From NCBI RefSeq assembly GCF_936916975.1, contig NZ_CAKZGO010000038.1:1-64000 (forward strand): a stretch of 64,000 nt of DNA, read 5' to 3'. The DNA is from an uncultured Dongia sp. GTDB lineage: Bacteria; Pseudomonadota; Alphaproteobacteria; Dongiales; Dongiaceae. Position 1 is the first letter of the stretch, and each line of letters opens with the position of its first letter. Shown one piece after another: positions 44,182 through 53,099 of the stretch. The notes beneath the pieces were generated by a model. The model did not search any database. It had not been told where the DNA came from and saw only the letters and a program-made list of their open reading frames with translations. The translations under genes and the position numbers were made by a program.

Positions 44182-45318
44182 TTATGACGCGTGGAATAGT
44201 GCTGCGTCCTCGGCGCAGGGCGGAACGCCCAGGCTCGATGCCACCCGCTCGGCAAGGGCGAGGCTGGCCGTAAGACCCGGGGATTCGATGCCATACAAAT
44301 TCACCAGGCCTGCGGCGCCATGGTCTGCCTCGGTGGCGATCAGGAAATCTGACTCGACCCGCGGATCGCGGGAGAGTTTCGGGCGGATGCCAGAGTAGGC
44401 GGGCGTCAGCGCACCATCGGCAAGGTCAGGGTAGTAGCGGCGGATCGCCGGATAGAAGCTATCGGCGCGGGTCGGATCGACGGCGTAGTCCACTTTGTCG
44501 ACCCATTCCACGTCCGGACCGAAGCGGACGCGGCCGGCGAGATCCAATGTTACATGCACGCCGAGGCCGCCGGGCTCAGGCATCGGATAGACGAGATTCG
44601 AGAAAGGTGCCTTGCCGCCAGCGAGCGTGAAATAGTTACCCTTCGCATAATGCGTGGTCGGCACACGGTCGGGCGCCAGGCCAAGGGAGCGCGCGACGTG
44701 GCTCGCCTCCAGGCCGGCGGCATTGACCACATGACGGGCGACAAGATCATCTTCCGCGTCGCCGCTGAGACCTATCTGCCATTGGTCTGCCTGCCTTCGG
44801 CCGCGAACAACGGATGTCCGCAAGGCGAGGGTGGCGCCGGCATTTTCAGCATCGCCGAGATAGCTCAGCATCAACTGATGGCTGTCGATGATTCCGGTCG
44901 ACGGCGAGAAGAGCGCGCCGGCGCAGCGCAGGTTGGGTTCGAGTGCCACCGCAGCGGCCGGAGAAAGCGCCTGCAGATCGTCGACGCCATTGGCGAGCGC
45001 CTTGTCAGCCAAGGCTTGCAATGCCTCTAGTTGGCTGTCATCGACAGCCACGAGCAGTTTGCCGCAGCGGCGATGCGGAACGCCACGTGCGGCACAATAG
45101 CGATAAAGAGCCTGGCTACCCGATACACACGTCGCCGCCTTCAAACTACCAGTCGGGTAATAGATGCCGGCGTGAATAACTTCGCTGTTTCTGGAACTCG
45201 TCTCGGAGCCGATCGCAGGGCCGGAATCGACGATGACAATCTCCCGGCCAGCCCGTGCGAGACGTCGCGCGATGGCAAGGCCGACGACGCCGGCACCGAT
45301 GACGAGGAAGTCGATCAT
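44182..45318 (-). CDS. FAD-dependent oxidoreductase (DAO family, L-2-hydroxyglutarate oxidase-like)
   Basis: A 378-residue flavoprotein. The N-terminal [21 protein letters not shown] is the FAD dinucleotide-binding site, followed by the [17 protein letters not shown] motif typical of the LhgO/GlpD-like DAO group. [13 protein letters not shown] near 240 and GIRPKLS near 320 are also as in L-2-hydroxyglutarate oxidases. LhgO itself feeds electrons to the quinone pool. Substrate is not proven. It is 12 bases downstream of the large channel gene on the same strand. Confidence 0.8.
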   Translation of the reverse strand: MIDFLVIGAGVVGLAIARRLARAGREIVIVDSGPAIGSETSSRNSEVIHAGIYYPTGSLKAATCVSGSQALYRYCAARGVPHRRCGKLLVAVDDSQLEALQALADKALANGVDDLQALSPAAAVALEPNLRCAGALFSPSTGIIDSHQLMLSYLGDAENAGATLALRTSVVRGRRQADQWQIGLSGDAEDDLVARHVVNAAGLEASHVARSLGLAPDRVPTTHYAKGNYFTLAGGKAPFSNLVYPMPEPGGLGVHVTLDLAGRVRFGPDVEWVDKVDYAVDPTRADSFYPAIRRYYPDLADGALTPAYSGIRPKLSRDPRVESDFLIATEADHGAAGLVNLYGIESPGLTASLALAERVASSLGVPPCAEDAALFHAS

Positions 45319-45330
45319 GCTTGGTTGTGC

Positions 45331-47763
45331 CTATTCCTCCGCCGGAATTGGGCCTGAGGCCTTGGGCTGTCTAGTCGTTTCCGTCACGGGCGGCGGCGGT
45401 GCATTGGCCTCGGGCTTCGGTCGGACCACGCTAGCCGTATGGGCGATATCGACACCATGCGCGCGGAAGGCATTGTCGATGGCGAAGTTCAGATCCGACG
45501 TCACCTGATTGACATAGGTCGTGTCGATGACGAAGCAGCGCAGCTCGAACTCCAAGCCGATATCGACGAACTTCTTGAACAGGACCGTGGGAGCCGGTTC
45601 GGCGCAGATGCGGCGCTGCTGTCGCGCGCAATCGAGCAGGAGGTCGCGGACCAGCTTGGTATCGCTGCCAGGCACAACGCGCATCATGATCACGATGCGA
45701 ACGACGCGGTCGCGCAAGGTCCAGTTGACGACCGCATTGGCGATCAGTTCCGAGTTCGGAAAGATGACGCTGGCGTTGTCGAACGTTTCCACCTCCGTCG
45801 ACCGCACGGAGATGCGCTTCACTGTACCTTCTGTTCCACCGACGACGATCCAGTCGCCAACCTTGATTGGCCGTTCGATCAGAAGGAGGATGCCGGCGAC
45901 GAAATTCTCGACGATCGTTTTCAAGCCAAAGCCGATACCGACCGACAACGCACCGGCGATGATGGCCACACTGGACAGGTCGATGCCAAGTGTCACCACG
46001 GCAAGCGTGATGACGATCAGGCTGGCGACGTAGCCGAAACCTGCCGCCACCGAATTTTGCAGGCCGATGTCGAAGCGCGTCGTCGGCAGAACCTGGTCGG
46101 ATAGCCAGCGCTTGACCCGGCCGACAATGAAGAGGCCGGCAACCAGCACGATGAGGGCCAGGACGATCTCGCCCAACGACAGCGTTACTTGGCCTACCTG
46201 AATGCCGCTCACAGCGCGGTCGATAATCAGGTTGAGCAATGAGGGCGACAGGCCATAGAAAATGAGCAATAGGTAGAATGCAGGCAGCCAAAGAACCGTT
46301 TCGACCAACATCCGCGCCCAGAAGCTGAGACGGAACGCATTGCTTGCCCCTGGCGCCGCCGCCCCTTCATCCGTCACCTCTGCGCCCAGGAGGAGGGAAA
46401 GGCTTTCCAGCATGACCGAGCGCAACAGCCAAGCAATGCCGACGACGACCAGTGTTGCTGTGACGGCGATCAGTACCGCGTCAGAAAGATAGGCATAGCC
46501 GGCAAGCGATAGGAGCGGCGAAATGCATGCGACCACGATCAGCAGGCGGCGCACGAAGCCCATGATCCCGGCGAGGCGCGCATCCGGTGCCGCCCAATAT
46601 TCGCGCCGCAGCAGCGAGAGCGCGATGGCGCCGATGACAACGTCGCGCAGGAAAGTGTTGCAGGCGCTGAAGGCATCGGCCGCGAAGCGATCGTCCTTGG
46701 TGCCCATTAGATAGATCATGTTGAAAATCGCGACCATGATCGCCAGCAAGGTCACCTTGTTGGCGATCTGCTGGGCGCCTTGAGGCGTCACTGGGATAAC
46801 CCGCCAGTTCGGTAGATGTGGCGACAGCGTGGCGCGGGCGAGACCCGAGACCAGCAGGAAGACCACCAGATTCATCGCAGCACCACCGAGAAGCTGCGTG
46901 AAAAAATCTTCGGTTACCGGAACGATATCGACGATTTTCCATAAGCCGAGCAGGAAAATGCAGGGCAGCAGAATGTCGGAGGCCGCCATCGCGCCCGCGG
47001 CCAGGATGCGGCGTGCATGGCTCGGCTCTTCGATCCCTGGCTTTGGCCCCCAGCGCCGCCGCAGGAATAGATGCAATCGCCAGCCGAAGAAGAGTGCTAA
47101 GGCAATGAGTGCGCTGCCGCCGATCAGGACGACACCTTGCATCCCCTGAGCGGAAATGATCCGCCACCATTGTTGCGGCGCTGCCACGGTATCGTCGATG
47201 GCGGAGAGCATCTGCTGCCAGCCTTCGACCCAGACCATCGGCTTCAAGGGCGCTGGCAGCCGCTTCAGGATGAAGGCAGTTCTCTGGCCCTGCTCATGCA
47301 CGCCGAGGGCTGCCGCGAGGTTCTGGGCGCGGACAATGGTCAGCTGCGCCTGGCTGACATACCCGTCCAGCTCGCCCTGGCGCTTGGTGAGGTTAGCGCG
47401 GGTTGTCGCGACCTTGCTGTCTTCCGGTGGCGCGCCCTCAACGGGCGGCGGCCCCAGGCTTTGCAGCTCTGCGGTGACGGACTGCAGAGCCTGTTGACTT
47501 GCCGTCCGCAGGGCCTGTGCCCCCGCAATGACGGCGGACACGTTTTTCGAGGCGCCCTCAATTTCCTCAGGCGCGAAAGTCTCGTCCGATTGCAGCGCCA
47601 CTTCGGCGGCTTTCAGGGTCTTCTCCCATTGGCCAATGCGCTGCTGCGCTTCAACCAGAGGTGACTGCTCCGGGACAGTCTGAGCCTGCGCTGTCCATGA
47701 GAGGACGGCTAAAGTCAGGATTGCGAGGAGAGAAAATGTGACGGAAGAGCGGGTTAACCGCAT
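45331..47763 (-). CDS. large mechanosensitive channel, MscS family with DUF3772-like N-terminus
   Basis: An 810-residue inner-membrane protein. A signal peptide (cleaved near AQAQ, residue 27) precedes a helical periplasmic region with coiled-coil-like segments to about residue 195. Around ten membrane helices follow. The MscS core lies near 610-690: SVGIGFGLKTIVENFVAGILL forms the pore-lining helix and IERPIKVGDWIVVGGTEGTV the beta domain. Such proteins release solutes under osmotic downshock. The ATG at 47763 follows AAGG and starts a good signal peptide; an in-frame GTG is five codons upstream. Confidence 0.9.
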   Translation of the reverse strand: MRLTRSSVTFSLLAILTLAVLSWTAQAQTVPEQSPLVEAQQRIGQWEKTLKAAEVALQSDETFAPEEIEGASKNVSAVIAGAQALRTASQQALQSVTAELQSLGPPPVEGAPPEDSKVATTRANLTKRQGELDGYVSQAQLTIVRAQNLAAALGVHEQGQRTAFILKRLPAPLKPMVWVEGWQQMLSAIDDTVAAPQQWWRIISAQGMQGVVLIGGSALIALALFFGWRLHLFLRRRWGPKPGIEEPSHARRILAAGAMAASDILLPCIFLLGLWKIVDIVPVTEDFFTQLLGGAAMNLVVFLLVSGLARATLSPHLPNWRVIPVTPQGAQQIANKVTLLAIMVAIFNMIYLMGTKDDRFAADAFSACNTFLRDVVIGAIALSLLRREYWAAPDARLAGIMGFVRRLLIVVACISPLLSLAGYAYLSDAVLIAVTATLVVVGIAWLLRSVMLESLSLLLGAEVTDEGAAAPGASNAFRLSFWARMLVETVLWLPAFYLLLIFYGLSPSLLNLIIDRAVSGIQVGQVTLSLGEIVLALIVLVAGLFIVGRVKRWLSDQVLPTTRFDIGLQNSVAAGFGYVASLIVITLAVVTLGIDLSSVAIIAGALSVGIGFGLKTIVENFVAGILLLIERPIKVGDWIVVGGTEGTVKRISVRSTEVETFDNASVIFPNSELIANAVVNWTLRDRVVRIVIMMRVVPGSDTKLVRDLLLDCARQQRRICAEPAPTVLFKKFVDIGLEFELRCFVIDTTYVNQVTSDLNFAIDNAFRAHGVDIAHTASVVRPKPEANAPPPPVTETTRQPKASGPIPAEE

Positions 47764-47992
47764 TCTGGCGCCTTGCACTGTGAATTATCGGAAGAATCGC
47801 GCCAGAGTAGCCACCCCGGCGCTGAAGTCCAGGGACTACACGCCGCAGGTCGGAGCATTTCGGAGGTTCTGGCTGTCATGGGTCCAAAACACCCCTGACG
47901 CGGCTTGGTTTCATGCAGGCGGAGGCGACCGCGAACGGAAACGGGCGCCGCGGCCCTTCGGCCGGCGATGCCCGCGAGTGTTCTGGGCGAGG

Positions 47993-48658
47993 TCAGATGC
48001 CGATGAAGGGCTGCATAAGGCGTCCGATCCAGCTGTCAAAACGCAGGGGGGCGTCTGTGACTGCGAGGCAAATGCAGACGTCTTCCATGCCGGCGACCGG
48101 CCGGTGATTGACGTTCTCGTCGGCGACTTCAAGGTCACCGCGGGTGAAGCGTTTGCCTTGCGACTGGTAGCTGCCATTGAGGACCAGGGTTAATTCCAAG
48201 CCGCCATGACCGTGGTCAAATACTGCCCGGCCTGGCGCGATGCGCAAAAGGCGCGCTGTGACACCTTCGCTGGCGACGAGTGGCATGTGATGAATGCCGG
48301 GACCAAGCACCTGCCACTTCGCGGCGCCGATATCGCCACCGACATAATGCCGCAAAGGCGCCGGCAGCATGATACTGGAAGTAGGAGCATGGCGGCTGGG
48401 CAGGGGCGAACTCACGGTCGCTAACGGCCGTGACGCATGTCGCACACGTTCCAGGGTTGCCGCCAGTGCCTGCGGTGCCATGACAGCTTCCGGGAGTTCT
48501 TCCACGAGGGTCGCGCCGAGCGCTTCGTAGACCGCAATTTCATCTCGGCAAGTCGGGCACAAAGTCAGATGCGCGGCGATCGCAAGTGAATTTGCCTCGT
48601 CGAGGGTTCCCGCCGCATAAGCGACCATGAATTCTTCTGTCGGGTGATGGGTGATCAT
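47993..48658 (-). CDS. chrR: ChrR-type zinc anti-sigma factor with cupin domain
   Basis: Holds the partner ECF sigma factor inactive and releases it on singlet oxygen or related stress. The 221-residue protein has the zinc anti-sigma domain HPTEEFMVAYAAGTLDE then HLTLCPTC (His and two Cys ligands) in the first 40 residues. A cupin follows with FDHGHGGLELTLVLNGSYQ near 155 and DLEVADENVNHRPVAG, with the histidines and glutamate for the second metal. In Rhodobacter this fold is ChrR. The start overlaps the sigma-factor stop by four bases, coupling them. Confidence 0.9.
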   Translation of the reverse strand: MITHHPTEEFMVAYAAGTLDEANSLAIAAHLTLCPTCRDEIAVYEALGATLVEELPEAVMAPQALAATLERVRHASRPLATVSSPLPSRHAPTSSIMLPAPLRHYVGGDIGAAKWQVLGPGIHHMPLVASEGVTARLLRIAPGRAVFDHGHGGLELTLVLNGSYQSQGKRFTRGDLEVADENVNHRPVAGMEDVCICLAVTDAPLRFDSWIGRLMQPFIGI

Positions 48659-49227
48659 AATTCAGGCTCTCCAAGCGCCTTACGAAATCGTTGAAACGCC
48701 AAACGCATGCGTGATTTCACTGTGCCGAGGGGAATGCCGAGTTGCTCCGCAATCTCGGCATGGGGTTTGTCTTCAAAAAAGGATAAGTGGACTATCTTGG
48801 CTTGTTCTTTCGGCAAGGTGGCCAATGCCGCCCGCACGGCCCGCGCCTGCTGGCCCTGATCGAGTTCCGCCTCCGGCGACGCTTGATCATCTGGCATGAA
48901 TGTGGGGTCGTCGAGCTCGACCTCCGGGCGTTTTTGCCGGCGGAAAGCATCAATCCGCAGATTGCGGGCAATCGAGAAAATCCAAGTCCCTGCGCCAGCC
49001 TTGGCAGAATCGAACAAGTGGGCCTTGCGCCAAACCATGGCCATGGCTTCCTGAGCCAGCTCCTCCGCCATATCTTCGGCGGCGCCCAACTTCCGCATAT
49101 ATGACTTCAGCCGTGGCGCGTAAAAGCGGAATAAATCGGCAAAGGCCTGCTCGTCCGGGCCGGACTTCAACAGGGTCAACAACTGCGTCATGCGCTCCGG
49201 GCCGATTTCCGGCTTAAGATCGCTCAT
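48655..49227 (-). CDS. rpoE: ECF sigma factor, RpoE/ECF11 type
   Basis: A 190-residue ECF sigma. Region 2 is DLFRFYAPRLKSYMRKLGAAEDMAEELAQEAMAMVWRKAHLF (near 35-75; quoted from residues 32 onward only for its ends), and region 4 is LPKEQAKIVHLSFFEDKPH then IPLGTVKSRMRLAFQRFRK. It directs RNA polymerase to stress promoters of TGATCC-type. The start at 49227 is inferred: a candidate promoter at 49418-49447 would leave the longer ATG frames (49413 and 49419) upstream of transcription. The start at 49275 is the alternative. ChrR follows in the same transcript. Confidence 0.9.
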   Translation of the reverse strand: MSDLKPEIGPERMTQLLTLLKSGPDEQAFADLFRFYAPRLKSYMRKLGAAEDMAEELAQEAMAMVWRKAHLFDSAKAGAGTWIFSIARNLRIDAFRRQKRPEVELDDPTFMPDDQASPEAELDQGQQARAVRAALATLPKEQAKIVHLSFFEDKPHAEIAEQLGIPLGTVKSRMRLAFQRFRKALGEPEL

Positions 49228-49417
49228 GACCGTATCGCCCGCTTTGTGCTGATACCCTGACCATCCCCGATTCATAGAACGTTTCGTTTCGACGTGCACG
49301 CCTGGCTTGGGCGGCGTCGCATCGAAAGACGCCTTGGCCTGCGCGCACCAGTCGGCGCTTGGCGTAAACGGGCCTGAGACGTCTTGGGGCGGCAGCAGGG
49401 CGGGGCTTTCCATACTC

Positions 49418-49447
49418 ACCTTACGCCCGACCTGTGGGTTTGGATCA
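49418..49447 (-). promoter_or_regulatory. ECF11-type autoregulatory promoter of rpoE-chrR
   Basis: On the minus strand TGATCC (49447-49442) is followed after 18 bases by TAAGGT (49423-49418). The element matches the RpoE-type consensus -35 (TGATCC) and -10 (TAAG) known in Rhodobacter, with the same spacer length as two other sites in this island. It suggests autoregulation. The leader to the chosen start is about 185 bases. Confidence 0.75.
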
Positions 49448-49505
49448 TCGAACCCGCCACTTTGTTAACTTTTCAGGCAGGACCTGTCTCCAACCGGCCC
49501 ATTTG

Positions 49506-49535
49506 TGATCCACCGCCTGCTAGTGGGCGTAGAAC
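49506..49535 (+). promoter_or_regulatory. ECF11-type promoter of the FAD oxidoreductase operon
   Basis: TGATCC at 49506-49511 is followed after 18 bases by TAGAAC at 49530-49535; the spacer ends in GGGCG just as in the sigma-gene promoter. It lies 75 bases before the FAD-oxidoreductase start. The similarity in spacing, spacer end and element is strong evidence for control by the same sigma factor. Confidence 0.75.
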
Positions 49536-49610
49536 GGTCCAGAACTACCAATTCCATCAGGCAGTTATGCCCAGGGTCTTCAGCCTGAATTTATCAAGTG
49601 AGAGTGGTTT

Positions 49611-51047
49611 ATGGCCCCCAACGATCTGGCTGACTTCCCGCCGACCATCGAACCGCCTCATCAATCATCGGTCGCAAGTTCCACGGCAAACAAGCCGCAG
49701 CGAATTGCGGTGATCGGGTCAGGTATTGCAGGCCTCTCCGCTGCCTGGCTCCTGGCTCAGCGTCATAGCGTGACCTTGTTTGAACGCGACAGCCGTCCGG
49801 GCGGCCACAGCCACACTGTAGATCTGGATTTGCCGGAAGGCCGGGTTTCGGTCGATACCGGCTTTATCGTATTTAATGAGCGCACGTATCCCAATTTGAC
49901 GGCCCTCTTTACGCATCTGGGCGTCGCCAGTCGGGCGACCGATATGTCGTTCGCTGCATCACTCGACAATGGCAGCTTTGAATATTCGGGAACAAATCTG
50001 CGTGGTCTTTTTGCCCAGCGCCGCAATTTGCTGCGCCCGCGCATGTGGCGGATGATCTCGGATATTCTGCGTTTCTATCGTCAATCTCGTGTAGCCGCTG
50101 CACCAGGTGGTATCGAAGTCACTCTCGGCGACTATCTCGCCCAAGCAGGTTATGGTGCCAGCTTCATACGAGATCACCTGCTGCCCATGGGGGGTGCCAT
50201 CTGGTCGACTTCAGCGGATCAGATGCTGCAGCACCCGCTGCGGTCCTTTGTGAGGTTCTGCGACAATCACGGCTTGCTGCAGTTGGTCGATCGTCCGTCC
50301 TGGCGAACTGTCGTTGGCGGCAGCCGTAGCTATGTCGAGAGATTGCTGAGTGGTCATAGACTTGAGTTGAAGCTTGGCGCCAGGATCGCGAGCGTGACCC
50401 GTGGAGTTTTGGGCCCGAGCCTGCAGTTTGAGGATGGTGGTTCGCAGGCCTTCGACGCGATCGTCCTGGCAACGCATGCGGACCAGGCACTAAAGCTGCT
50501 TGGCGAACCTACACGTCAGGAAAGTCAGCTTCTTGGCGCGATGCGGTACCAGGGAAACAAGGCCGTGCTTCATGGTGATATCGGGCTTATGCCGCGCCGC
50601 AGGTCTGCCTGGTCGAGCTGGAACGTCATGAGCGACAAGGCCGATCTAAACGCGGACACCCAGATTTGCGTCAGTTACTGGATGAACCGGTTGCAGCATC
50701 TATCGGTGGGGCAGCCAGTCTTCGTGACATTGAACCCAAACCGTGCGGTCCGGGAAGATCTCATTTGGGCGGAGTTCGATTACGCGCATCCGCTATTCGA
50801 TCAGCACGCCATGACCGCGCAGAAATCCCTCTGGCAGCTGCAGGGGCGCGGCGGCATCTGGTACTGCGGCGCCTATTTCGGCGCCGGGTTCCATGAAGAC
50901 GGATTACAGGCCGGTCTTGCCGTTGCCGAAAGCCTCGGCAATGTTCGCCGGCCGTGGAAGGTCGCGGAGCCGTCAGGCCGTATTCATTTACCTGAGGTGC
51001 GGCCGATGTCCGACATGATTCCTTCCGTATCAATTCTGGCCGTATGA
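49611..51047 (+). CDS. FAD-dependent amine-oxidase-family oxidoreductase
   Basis: A 478-residue flavoprotein. After a 25-residue N-terminal extension come the FAD-binding RIAVIGSGIAGLSAAWLLAQ and the GG motif of the second dinucleotide contact (FERDSRPGGHSHT). Family members include lycopene/phytoene-type desaturases and the FAD protein of the Rhodobacter RpoE regulon, the latter reported to act in furan-fatty-acid synthesis. The role is inferred from neighbours, a Cfa-type methyltransferase and RpoE-ChrR. The stop overlaps the DUF1365 start (ATGATGA). Confidence 0.82.
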   Translation: MAPNDLADFPPTIEPPHQSSVASSTANKPQRIAVIGSGIAGLSAAWLLAQRHSVTLFERDSRPGGHSHTVDLDLPEGRVSVDTGFIVFNERTYPNLTALFTHLGVASRATDMSFAASLDNGSFEYSGTNLRGLFAQRRNLLRPRMWRMISDILRFYRQSRVAAAPGGIEVTLGDYLAQAGYGASFIRDHLLPMGGAIWSTSADQMLQHPLRSFVRFCDNHGLLQLVDRPSWRTVVGGSRSYVERLLSGHRLELKLGARIASVTRGVLGPSLQFEDGGSQAFDAIVLATHADQALKLLGEPTRQESQLLGAMRYQGNKAVLHGDIGLMPRRRSAWSSWNVMSDKADLNADTQICVSYWMNRLQHLSVGQPVFVTLNPNRAVREDLIWAEFDYAHPLFDQHAMTAQKSLWQLQGRGGIWYCGAYFGAGFHEDGLQAGLAVAESLGNVRRPWKVAEPSGRIHLPEVRPMSDMIPSVSILAV

Positions 51048-51892
51048 TGAGTGCCATGGTGGACCTCAAATCGGCTATCTATTGCGGGACGGTGATGCAT
51101 CGTCGCGTCCGCCCAAAGGCGCATTATTTGCGTTACCACGTGTTCTACCTGCTGTTCGATCTCGACGAATTGCCGTTTCTGAAGTTCCGCTTGCTGGGTA
51201 TCGAGCGAGCGGCACCGCTGTCATTCCGTGCCAAAGATCACGGCGACGGCAGCGGAAGTTTGAAGCCCTGGGTGGCTCGATGCCTGCGTGACGCCGGGAT
51301 CAAGGCTGACGTCGCGCGCGTCAAGTTGTTGGCTTTCCCAAGAATCTTCGGGTTCGTGTTCAATCCGATCTCGATCTATTTCTGCTATGATCGTGCCGGC
51401 GCATTGGCGGCAACGCTATATGAAGTGAACAATACTTTTGGCGGTCGCCATACATATGCCCTGGAGGCCAAGGCCAGTGCCGCCGGCACAGTGCGCCAGA
51501 GCTGCGCCAAACGATTATATGTCTCGCCCTTCAACGACGTGTCCGGGGGGTATCGCTTCGCCGTCCAACCGCCGACTGAGAAGGTCGCACTTTCGATTGA
51601 CCAGCATGACGCCGGCGGGCACCTGCTGCAGGCGGCCTTCGCCGGGCGCAGGTATGAGCTGACGGATCGAGCTCTGCTGCGCCTGCTCGTGGTATATCCG
51701 CTGCTCACCCTTAAAGTTGTGGCCGGAATCCATTGGGAGGCTCTTAAACTTTGGCTCAAGGGGGTGCCGCTTCACAAACGCCCTCGAACCATGAATACTC
51801 CCCTGATGTGCGATCAGATTGCACCTGACATGAGCGGGGATAACCATGCCGGGGTCATTTCAGAGCCAGAAACCGCGCGAGCGGGGACGTGA
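51044..51892 (+). CDS. DUF1365 family protein
   Basis: A 282-residue protein with AIYCGTVMHRRVRPKAHYLRYHVFYLLFDLDEL near residue 10-40 (first part only is quoted elsewhere), LLAFPRIFGFVFNPISIYFCYD near 95, and ALEAKASAAG-KRLYVSPFNDVSGGYRF near 150. This set defines DUF1365, a family of unknown function that regularly lies between an amine-oxidase-like flavoprotein and a Cfa-like methyltransferase. A C-terminal membrane-proximal helix (LLRLLVVYPLLTLKVVAGI) is seen. A lipid-modifying role is likely by association only. Confidence 0.88.
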   Translation: MMSAMVDLKSAIYCGTVMHRRVRPKAHYLRYHVFYLLFDLDELPFLKFRLLGIERAAPLSFRAKDHGDGSGSLKPWVARCLRDAGIKADVARVKLLAFPRIFGFVFNPISIYFCYDRAGALAATLYEVNNTFGGRHTYALEAKASAAGTVRQSCAKRLYVSPFNDVSGGYRFAVQPPTEKVALSIDQHDAGGHLLQAAFAGRRYELTDRALLRLLVVYPLLTLKVVAGIHWEALKLWLKGVPLHKRPRTMNTPLMCDQIAPDMSGDNHAGVISEPETARAGT

Positions 51893-51923
51893 CGGGCTTG
51901 CACGTGACGGAAGTGGGCGTTCC

Positions 51924-53099
51924 ATGATGTCCGGCCTGTGGGAGAACATCTTCAACCACGCTCTCAATCACTTGCGAGTGGGCCGCTTGGCCGTGCTGTT
52001 TCCAGACGGCCGGCGACATGCTGTGGAGGGGATCGAACCAGGTCCGGAAGCCGAACTGGAAATCCGCGACATGCGAGGCCTGCAGCGCCTGCTGCGCGGC
52101 GGCGATGTTGGCTTTGCCGAGGCCTATATGGCCGGGGAAGTGGACTCCCCAGATTTGACCGACCTAATAGAACTCGCGGCGCGCAACGAAAGCGCGCTGG
52201 AGCAGGCGCTCTCCGGCAAGCGTTTGGTCCGCGCCTGGAACCGGCTGCGGCACCTGATGCGGGCCAATACCAAGGCTGGGGCCAAGCGCAACATCGCCTA
52301 TCACTACGATCTCGGGAATGAGTTCTACGGTACCTGGCTCGATCCCTCAATGACCTATTCCTCTGCCTATTTCGAACGGGGCGCCAACGGATTGCAGGCA
52401 GCTCAGGTCGACAAATATCGCCGCGTGGCCGAACTCGCGGAACTGACCCCCGGCAAGCATGTGCTGGAAATCGGTTGCGGCTGGGGCGGCTTTGCCGAAG
52501 TGGCGGCGCGGGATTTCGGCTGCCGGGTCACGGGTCTGACCCTCTCCAAGGAACAACTCGCCTTCGCCCAGGCACGTATGCAGCGTCAGTCGCTTGATAG
52601 TCTGGTTGAGTTGCGGTTGCAGGATTATCGCGACTGTCCGGGCCAGTTCGACAGCATTGTATCGATCGAGATGTTCGAGGCGGTGGGGGAAGCGCATTGG
52701 AAGCGCTATTTCGACGTGCTGCGCGACCGGCTGAACCAGGGCGGAACAGCTGTCCTGCAAATCATCACCATTGCCGAGGAGCGCTTTGAGAGCTATCGGC
52801 GCAATGCTGATTTCATTCAGCGCTATATCTTCCCGGGCGGCATGCTGCCGACCAGCACGGCCTTGCGCCAACTGGCGTCTGATAGCGGTTTGCTTCTCCG
52901 CGGCGAAGATGGCTTTGCGGGTTCCTATGCCCGTACGCTACGGGAATGGCGTGAATCCTTCCTGCATGCCTGGCCCAAGATCCAGCCGCTTGGCTTCGAT
53001 GACCGGTTCCGCAGGATGTGGACGTATTATCTTGCCTATTGCGAAGCGGGTTTCAAAGCAGGTTCGATCGATGTCGTGCATTTGAAGCTGCAGAGGTGA
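51924..53099 (+). CDS. cfa: cyclopropane-fatty-acid-phospholipid synthase-family methyltransferase
   Basis: Uses S-adenosylmethionine to methylate or cyclopropanate unsaturated fatty acids in membrane lipids. The 391-residue protein has the N-terminal lipid-binding domain and then NIAYHYDLGNEFYGTWLDPSMTYSSAYF (ends near 150), the SAM site HVLEIGCGWGGFAEVA near 185 and VSIEMFEAVGEAHWKRYF near 250. ATG at 51924 is chosen from family length; an in-frame ATG at 51846 lies within DUF1365. In Rhodobacter the RpoE-controlled counterpart helps make furan fatty acids. The stop overlaps the transporter start by four bases. Confidence 0.9.
   Translation: MMSGLWENIFNHALNHLRVGRLAVLFPDGRRHAVEGIEPGPEAELEIRDMRGLQRLLRGGDVGFAEAYMAGEVDSPDLTDLIELAARNESALEQALSGKRLVRAWNRLRHLMRANTKAGAKRNIAYHYDLGNEFYGTWLDPSMTYSSAYFERGANGLQAAQVDKYRRVAELAELTPGKHVLEIGCGWGGFAEVAARDFGCRVTGLTLSKEQLAFAQARMQRQSLDSLVELRLQDYRDCPGQFDSIVSIEMFEAVGEAHWKRYFDVLRDRLNQGGTAVLQIITIAEERFESYRRNADFIQRYIFPGGMLPTSTALRQLASDSGLLLRGEDGFAGSYARTLREWRESFLHAWPKIQPLGFDDRFRRMWTYYLAYCEAGFKAGSIDVVHLKLQR

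Larger units (their letters stand above)
49228..49610. other. divergent intergenic region holding two ECF-type promoters
   Basis: This 383-base region separates the sigma-factor gene (minus) from the FAD-oxidoreductase gene (plus). Besides the two TGATCC elements no further gene is seen. The AT content rises near 49460. The first 190 bases upstream of the sigma gene are open in its frame but untranslated if the proposed promoter is right. Confidence 0.6.

Noticed and set aside
47738-48193. 151-codon plus-strand frame between the channel and chrR genes
   Set aside because: It runs antisense through the end of chrR, has no family resemblance and reads as a shadow of the high-GC opposite strand.
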